From assembly GCA_014239555.1 (NCBI GenBank), contig JAAZYR010000003.1, positions 186,001 through 250,000 of the forward strand: DNA of 64,000 nucleotides. The letters are read 5' to 3'. A model generated the notes under the pieces. The model was given only the letters and a program-made list of their open reading frames with translations, was not told the origin of the DNA and searched no databases. This document shows positions 59,752-64,000 of this stretch, in pieces. The stretch comes from Acidimicrobiales bacterium. Lineage in GTDB: Bacteria; Actinomycetota; Acidimicrobiia; Acidimicrobiales; Poriferisodalaceae. The position numbers and the translations under genes are program-made. How positions within the stretch are numbered: the first letter of the stretch is position 1; each line of letters starts with the position of its first letter.

Positions 59752-61067
59752 GACTGGCTTCGTGACTTCAACTTGATTTTCGGGAGGGTGGCCGTGTGCT
59801 CTGCGCTTTCGGGGCCGCTTTCGGAGATGCGAAGTAACAGTCCCAACGCGAGATTCCAAGTAAGGAGAGCAAATCCGTTAAGGGAAATGAATGGCAAGGA
59901 CACTGCGCTCGGAGGTAAGAGACGCAGAGTTGTCGCGATCGACGCCCATGCCTGAAGTCCCAAAAAGACGGTGACTCCAATAGCGAGGACGCTGTCGAAC
60001 TCTCTTCTGGCTCTCGTCGCTATACGAAGGCCGACTCCTGTCAGCAGCAGATAACCCGACAAGACAGCGGTTGCTCCGAGAAAGCCCAGTTCTTCGCCAA
60101 TTGGCACAAACGCGAAATGGTCTGTTACTCCAGGGACCCAGTCTGGGTTGCCGGCTCCGGGTCCTGTTCCTGTTAACCCTCCACCTGCGAGGGCGAACGA
60201 TGACCGGGTAACGGCGTCTCCTAGCTGAGTGTTCGACCACGGATCGATCCAGGTACTGAGCCGGGTTTGGAACTCAGGGAGCGTTCCGGCTGCCAAAACT
60301 ATCGTGGCAGCAATGGCCCCGAAGGAGCCGGCGAGGTCCAAGGGTCGACCTGCTGCGACCCACCACATCGACATGAATACGACGAATGTGACGATTGCGG
60401 ACCCAGCGTCATATTGGAAAATAAAAATAGCGGATGTGATTAGCCAGCCCCCGAGAAGGGGGATAAGTCGGGAACGGTCGCCTTCGATGTGTTGTGCTTG
60501 ACCCAAATATTCTGCTGTGTTTCGAGTGCGATAATTCGCTAACCACGAAGCAAAAAAAATGATTAAAAATAGCTTCCCGAGTTCCCCGGGGACGATATGA
60601 AGCCCACCCAGATTCAGGGCAAGCGAAATTTCTGAACTGTTGGGAGCCACCTCGGAAATGAGTGGGAGGAAAACAAGCAACACACCTGCGATGCCCAAGG
60701 GGGCATGAACCTTTGAGAGCTGATGGGGATTTCGAATACCTATCGTCACCGCAATGAAGCCAGCCATCCCTATGAGACTCCACGTGATGTGGCGCGAAGC
60801 GAGACTTGGGTCGATTCGTACCGTCAACGCGAACCCGAGACCTTGCAGTAACGCAGCTATTGGGAATAAGACTCCGTTAGCTGTGGGGGCTCGCAGCCGC
60901 AGCGTTATATGTGCGATCGTCCACAGAATGAGCAACGCCACGAGGTACGGCACAACATTCCATGTGATCTCTACCTGTTCGCCGACTGCGGCTAGGGCAA
61001 CGGTTGCGCAGGTGATGAAGGCAGCGAGCAAAAGAAGGGTCAGTTCAACTATCCGCTGGTGGTTCAC
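59748..61067 (-). CDS. rodA: RodA/FtsW-family peptidoglycan glycosyltransferase
   Basis: A 439-residue SEDS-family membrane protein with about ten helices. The catalytic Asp lies in WVPGVTDHFAFVPIGEELGFLG, and GGLTGTGPGAGNP and RLLPPSAVSLPFISLNGFALLTW mark the other conserved loops, though they diverge from the usual GYQ, QS and SYGGSS forms. SEDS proteins polymerise lipid II glycans and work with a class B penicillin-binding protein. The start is GTG 61067: it has GAGGTGA eight bases upstream and begins one base after the PP2C stop. A longer frame from TTG 61106 exists but is less likely. It overlaps the next PBP gene by four bases. Confidence 0.9.
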   Translation of the reverse strand: MNHQRIVELTLLLLAAFITCATVALAAVGEQVEITWNVVPYLVALLILWTIAHITLRLRAPTANGVLFPIAALLQGLGFALTVRIDPSLASRHITWSLIGMAGFIAVTIGIRNPHQLSKVHAPLGIAGVLLVFLPLISEVAPNSSEISLALNLGGLHIVPGELGKLFLIIFFASWLANYRTRNTAEYLGQAQHIEGDRSRLIPLLGGWLITSAIFIFQYDAGSAIVTFVVFMSMWWVAAGRPLDLAGSFGAIAATIVLAAGTLPEFQTRLSTWIDPWSNTQLGDAVTRSSFALAGGGLTGTGPGAGNPDWVPGVTDHFAFVPIGEELGFLGATAVLSGYLLLTGVGLRIATRARREFDSVLAIGVTVFLGLQAWASIATTLRLLPPSAVSLPFISLNGFALLTWNLALGLLLRISESGPESAEHTATLPKIKLKSRSQS

Positions 61068-61068
61068 G

Positions 61069-62322
61069 TCAGCCGTCACCTCGAGATTCGTCGGTAGGGC
61101 CGACAAGTCGAGTTCGGAGTTGCACCACGAAGTTTCGCGCTTCAGCTAAATCGGTGAACTGTTTACCTGCGACCAGATTCCGCTGATCCTGAGCGTTGAG
61201 TTGAATGACCTGGATTGTTGTCCACTCTTCCAACGTTGGGTCAAACCATAAGAGTCCTCCGACTCGACCTTTCTGTATCACCACTTGGTCCGCGACTACA
61301 CCTACGTGGTAGCCGTCGCGGGCGTACCATCCGATGGTCGCAAGCATCGCCGCACTAGCGATCAGCAAAACTATTGAAATGATCACCGCGGCGACGCTTA
61401 TCCCAACTCGGTCGTTCAGCCAACTCCGTTGACTCGTGGCTGAACGCGATGAGGTCTTCGGTGGCGACTCAAATGCGCCAGCAGGAGTAATTGGTTCTGA
61501 GGATGAATCCTCGGATGGCAAAATAACTTGCGCAGGTTCGCTGTCTTCTTGTTGGGTGACCTCTGGGTCGTTTTTGTTGTCAATGTCATCGATCTGGATA
61601 TCGACGACGAGCGCAGTTGAGTTGTCCCGTCCTCCGTGTTCGTTAGCTAAACGGACAAGAGCTTTCGCGGTGGCGCCTGGGTCCTCACTAATGGAGAGTT
61701 GTTCGGCGATTGCGGTGTCGTCAACTTCGTTCGTTAATCCGTCGCTGCATAACAAGAACCGGTCGCCGGCAACGGGATCGACCAGCCATTCGTCTATGTC
61801 AACCTCAGGATGAACACCTATTGCCCGTGTCAGCATGTTGCGATAGGGGTGAACAGCTGCGGCTTCTTCGTCAAGTTCTCCCCGCCGCATTAACTCAGCC
61901 ACATAGCTGTGGTCTTCGGTCAGTTGAGTCAGTTGGTTATTTCGATAGTGATAAATACGTGAATCGCCGACATTGAGTGCGACGAACCGGCGACTGCCGC
62001 CTTCTTGAATGACCGCCAGCGCAGTCAACGTGGTGCCCATCCCATGCAATTCGGGTTGTGCGATCGCTGTCTCGTGTACCACTTTGTTGGCCTCTTGCAC
62101 CGCGTCGTGAAGTTCCCGGACGTTTTCGCGGTCGGCCTTTGTCATAGTGCGGACAGCCAAGTTCGCTGCCACTTCGCCTCCCTGATGACCACCCATGCCG
62201 TCGGCAACTACAAAAAGGCCCCAGTCCGCGTACATCGCATCTTGGTTGTTTGCCCGAACGCGACCTTGATCGGTTGCGCCCCCCCAAGCGAGTCGTAGCC
62301 GGCGTTGTGGCGTGTCGTTCAT
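61069..62322 (-). CDS. pstP: PP2C-family protein phosphatase PstP
   Basis: A 417-residue membrane phosphatase. The metal motifs are GRVRANNQDAM (about 20-30), FVVADGMGGHQGGE (about 37-50), LNVGDSRIYHYRNNQLTQLTEDHSYV and LLCSDGLTNEVDD; GGRDNSTALVVDI ends the domain. A linker rich in Ser/Glu leads to one membrane helix (VAAVIISIVLLIASAAMLATIGW) and an external tail. In actinobacteria it reverses PknB phosphorylation. Metal-binding Asp residues look intact, so it should be active. The ATG at 62322 overlaps the small FHA gene stop by four bases. Confidence 0.93.
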   Translation of the reverse strand: MNDTPQRRLRLAWGGATDQGRVRANNQDAMYADWGLFVVADGMGGHQGGEVAANLAVRTMTKADRENVRELHDAVQEANKVVHETAIAQPELHGMGTTLTALAVIQEGGSRRFVALNVGDSRIYHYRNNQLTQLTEDHSYVAELMRRGELDEEAAAVHPYRNMLTRAIGVHPEVDIDEWLVDPVAGDRFLLCSDGLTNEVDDTAIAEQLSISEDPGATAKALVRLANEHGGRDNSTALVVDIQIDDIDNKNDPEVTQQEDSEPAQVILPSEDSSSEPITPAGAFESPPKTSSRSATSQRSWLNDRVGISVAAVIISIVLLIASAAMLATIGWYARDGYHVGVVADQVVIQKGRVGGLLWFDPTLEEWTTIQVIQLNAQDQRNLVAGKQFTDLAEARNFVVQLRTRLVGPTDESRGDG

Positions 62323-62759
62323 GCCATCACCTCAAAAACCGTTGAACCGATTTGCAAGTGATCGCCGGTTTTTAGGTTTGTAGCTGACGCGACTTTTTGT
62401 CGGTTTAAGTAGGTGCCGTTCGTTGACCCTAAGTCTTCTAACACGTGCTCGTTGTCGCGCCGGAACACGCGCGCATGAATTTGGCTGGCGTAGGTGTCAT
62501 CGATGGTGACGTCACATGTGGCTGCGCGCCCAATCGTCAACTCCTCAGCCAAATTATGTCGCTGCCCCCCCAACGTCTCAGGGGTTCTGACTACGAGAAC
62601 CCGTGCTGGTCGATCATTTCTTACAAAGCGGTTCCTCTTAGGAAGTTTTTCTTTCGCGGGTCGCACCCCTACCCACACTGCACGTATCACTCGAAAGAAA
62701 AACAGGTGGATTAACACAAGTAAGAGAATGGTGAGAAGTCGTACAAGCTGCGGTGACAT
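62319..62759 (-). CDS. fhaB: FHA-domain membrane-anchored protein FhaB (FipA)
   Basis: A 146-residue protein: an N-terminal membrane helix (LLTILLLVLIHLFFF) then a cytoplasmic FHA domain, with LTIGRAATCDVTIDDTYASQIHARVF and DLGSTNGTYLNRQKV giving the phosphothreonine-binding Arg, Ser/His-like and Asn positions. In mycobacteria FhaB/FipA binds phosphorylated FtsZ or other PknB targets. The ATG at 62759 overlaps the upstream FHA gene stop by one base (TGATG). The downstream PP2C start overlaps its stop by four bases. Confidence 0.92.
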   Translation of the reverse strand: MSPQLVRLLTILLLVLIHLFFFRVIRAVWVGVRPAKEKLPKRNRFVRNDRPARVLVVRTPETLGGQRHNLAEELTIGRAATCDVTIDDTYASQIHARVFRRDNEHVLEDLGSTNGTYLNRQKVASATNLKTGDHLQIGSTVFEVMA

Positions 62760-63400
62760 CAAACAACCTCAACTCGTAGGTGATGATCACCGACGGTGAT
62801 GATGTCTCCGTGGAGTAACCGGTGAGTTCCAATTGCCACTCCGGCAACCAACGTTCCGTTGGTGGATCCCAGATCGACGATAAACAGCCCATGTTGGTCA
62901 GCACGAATTTCGGCATGATGGCGACTGACATTGGAGCCGCCAAGGACAACTCCGCAATCGTCATTTCTGCCAAGTATTTGAGGGGTCCTAATCTCGACTC
63001 GAAGACCGTCAGAGGTCACCAAGACGGCGGTGTCGCCTATAGGCGCTTCCCTGAACTCTCCAGACAGTTCGAATCGACCTGCCCTGAAACGGGGGTTCGT
63101 GGCGAAGTCCACTGAGACGGGACCGGTAAAGCCATATGTCCTCGACCGCGCGTATTCGTGTGCAGTTTCGATGAGCTGTCGGCGAAGAGTTTCTTCTAAC
63201 TGTGTAAAGCGGGCACGATCTTTCTCAGCTAACGCGAAAATCAGGTGGTTGGGAACAATCGTGTGACCGTGGGTGTCGGTAGTTCGTTCTTTCTCCAAAA
63301 GACGACTGAGCCGGTGCCCCAACGCCACTGGACGCAATTTGGCGCGAAAGACGCGAGGCAAGGCGTTACCAAACGCTCTAGTGAGGCTTTTGAAACCCAT
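62759..63400 (-). CDS. fhaA: FHA-domain protein FhaA (DUF3662-FHA)
   Basis: A 213-residue protein with the DUF3662 domain at the N-terminus (FGNALPRVFRAKLRPVALGHRLSRLLEKERTTD and later VSVDFATNPRFRAGRFELSG) and an FHA domain at the C-terminus with LGRNDDCGVVLGGSNVSRHHAEI and DLGSTNGTLVAG. FhaA is a target of PknB in actinobacteria and takes part in cell-wall and septal control. Its linker is short compared with the usual long one of mycobacterial FhaA. It is the first gene of the minus-strand signalling cluster and overlaps fhaB by one base. Confidence 0.92.
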   Translation of the reverse strand: MGFKSLTRAFGNALPRVFRAKLRPVALGHRLSRLLEKERTTDTHGHTIVPNHLIFALAEKDRARFTQLEETLRRQLIETAHEYARSRTYGFTGPVSVDFATNPRFRAGRFELSGEFREAPIGDTAVLVTSDGLRVEIRTPQILGRNDDCGVVLGGSNVSRHHAEIRADQHGLFIVDLGSTNGTLVAGVAIGTHRLLHGDIITVGDHHLRVEVV

Positions 63401-63520
63401 CGTGTTCTGAGTGTACGGCCGGTTACTCAGGGGCAGGGGGTCGCCAGACTCTCTAAGTGATGGGTAGGTGCAGCGTGCGGAAGCAACACGATGGCGAGCT
63501 AACCTTGGCTGTTCCCGTTA

Positions 63521-63604
63521 GCGCGAGTGGCGGAATTGGCAGACGCGCAGGCTTCAGGTGCCTGTGCCCGCAAGGGTGTGAGGGTTCAAGTCCCTCCTCG
63601 CGCA
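63521..63604 (+). tRNA. tRNA-Leu (CAG)
   Basis: An 84-base class II tRNA. The acceptor GCGCGAG pairs with CTCGCGC at the 3' end, followed by discriminator A; CCA is not encoded. The D arm has GGCGGAATTGGCAGACGC. The anticodon stem CAGGC/GCCTG frames the loop TTCAGGT with anticodon CAG. A long variable arm follows. The T arm GAGGG-TTCAAGT-CCCTC is perfect. It lies 120 bases upstream of fhaA on the opposite strand. Confidence 0.96.
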
Positions 63605-63666
63605 CTGCACTGCGAAATGCATCTGAGTTACCGTGACCCAGTTGCCATGTGGGAGGCTCGACTCGT

Positions 63667-64000
63667 ATGGCTCGTAAGGATGTTGATTCTTCAACAAGTG
63701 GCAAGGCAGATACTGGATTAGCTGACGCGTTGGCACAGTTCAACAAAGGTGTCGCCACGAGTCGTCAAATGGACAGAGAACAAAAAGCTGTCGCTAAAGC
63801 TGAGAGACGGCGTGATGCTGCGGCCATCAAACTAAAAGATTTGATGCAAAATGATGCGAGTACTGAGGACAAGACTCTCGCCGAAGCTGACTATCGAGAC
63901 GCCTTGGCCGAGTGGACTCGCTTAACGAATCCCGACGTGATAGAGGCTGAAGAACCAGAAGCCCTCGAAACTGAACAACAAAACGAGAGCCAATCGCCAT
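63667..64000 (+). CDS. Hypothetical charged helical protein, 3'-truncated by window
   Basis: The frame starts with ATG 63667 behind GGGAGG (ten bases away) and remains open to base 64000, giving about 111 residues. It encodes a charged sequence rich in Ala, Arg, Lys, Glu and Asp, with a likely helix or coiled coil around MDREQKAVAKAERRRDAAAIKL and acidic stretches near ADYRDALAEWTRL and EAEEPEALETEQQ. No family is recognised. It begins 62 bases after tRNA-Leu, which may share its promoter. Coding character is fair; the true end is outside the window. Confidence 0.6.
   Translation, partial: MARKDVDSSTSGKADTGLADALAQFNKGVATSRQMDREQKAVAKAERRRDAAAIKLKDLMQNDASTEDKTLAEADYRDALAEWTRLTNPDVIEAEEPEALETEQQNESQSP

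Noticed and set aside
59353-59955. Open frame of 200 codons on the plus strand
   Set aside because: It lies antisense to the PbpA-like gene and the end of rodA, whose protein pattern is clear; no ribosome site or family pattern supports it.
1-64000. CRISPR arrays, insertion sequences or prophage
   Set aside because: No regularly spaced repeats, transposase, integrase or phage structural genes were found on either strand.

Overview
The window looks like part of an actinobacterial chromosome, most likely from the class Acidimicrobiia or a close relative. The clearest evidence is at the right end: CrgA, a PknB-type PASTA kinase, a PbpA-like protein, a RodA/FtsW protein, a PP2C phosphatase and two FHA proteins lie in the actinobacterial order, next to a DUF3499 protein. 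Luciferase-like (LLM) oxidoreductases of F420 type and a mycothiol-type maleylpyruvate isomerase domain fit the same group. Base composition is near balanced, unlike high-GC streptomycetes. The class assignment is inference. I see no insertion sequence, prophage, CRISPR array or integrase.

Positions 1-54200 are a dense accessory catabolic region of short operons on both strands. From the left: the start of a peptide/nickel-type ABC solute-binding lipoprotein; an LLM oxidoreductase; a PLP synthase; a locus with a DUF gene among three possible one-helix mini-proteins and a direct repeat; a block resembling part of steroid or aromatic meta-cleavage catabolism (amidohydrolase, KstD-like flavoprotein, HsaD-like hydrolase, HsaA-like oxygenase, VOC protein; 4.9-10.5 kb); a small-molecule kinase paired with a class III PLP enzyme (10.6-12.9 kb); a fused CydDC-like exporter (13.2-16.8 kb); hydrolases, a nitroreductase, an HpaB-like oxygenase, PhyH, D-aminoacylase and acyl-CoA dehydrogenase genes (16.9-24.1 kb); and an HpaB / LigA / LigB / MetE-like operon (25.8-29.7 kb) that could hydroxylate and open an aromatic ring.

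Positions 29.8-41.5 kb hold SnoaL, methyltransferase, VOC, crotonase, YHYH lipoprotein, DUF1330-like, maleylpyruvate isomerase, nitroreductase, CaiB-type CoA transferase, lipocalin-like and AidB-like genes. Positions 41.6-45.4 kb are a complete three-subunit molybdenum hydroxylase operon with its own MoaD/ThiS-like protein. Positions 45.6-54.2 kb hold a second HsaA-like oxygenase, an MFS / SsuD / BadH-like SDR / LLM operon, an acyl-CoA ligase broken by one in-frame stop, and a second ACAD10/11-like dehydrogenase. The content suggests a heterotroph that activates, oxygenates and beta-oxidises varied ring and branched compounds. Most substrates cannot be read from sequence.

Positions 54.4-63.4 kb are the conserved cell-division and regulation region, mostly on the minus strand and with overlapping genes. 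The PbpA-like protein there appears to have lost all three transpeptidase motifs. A tight group of DnaA-box-like 9-mers lies beside crgA. The window ends with tRNA-Leu(CAG) and the start of a charged helical protein.
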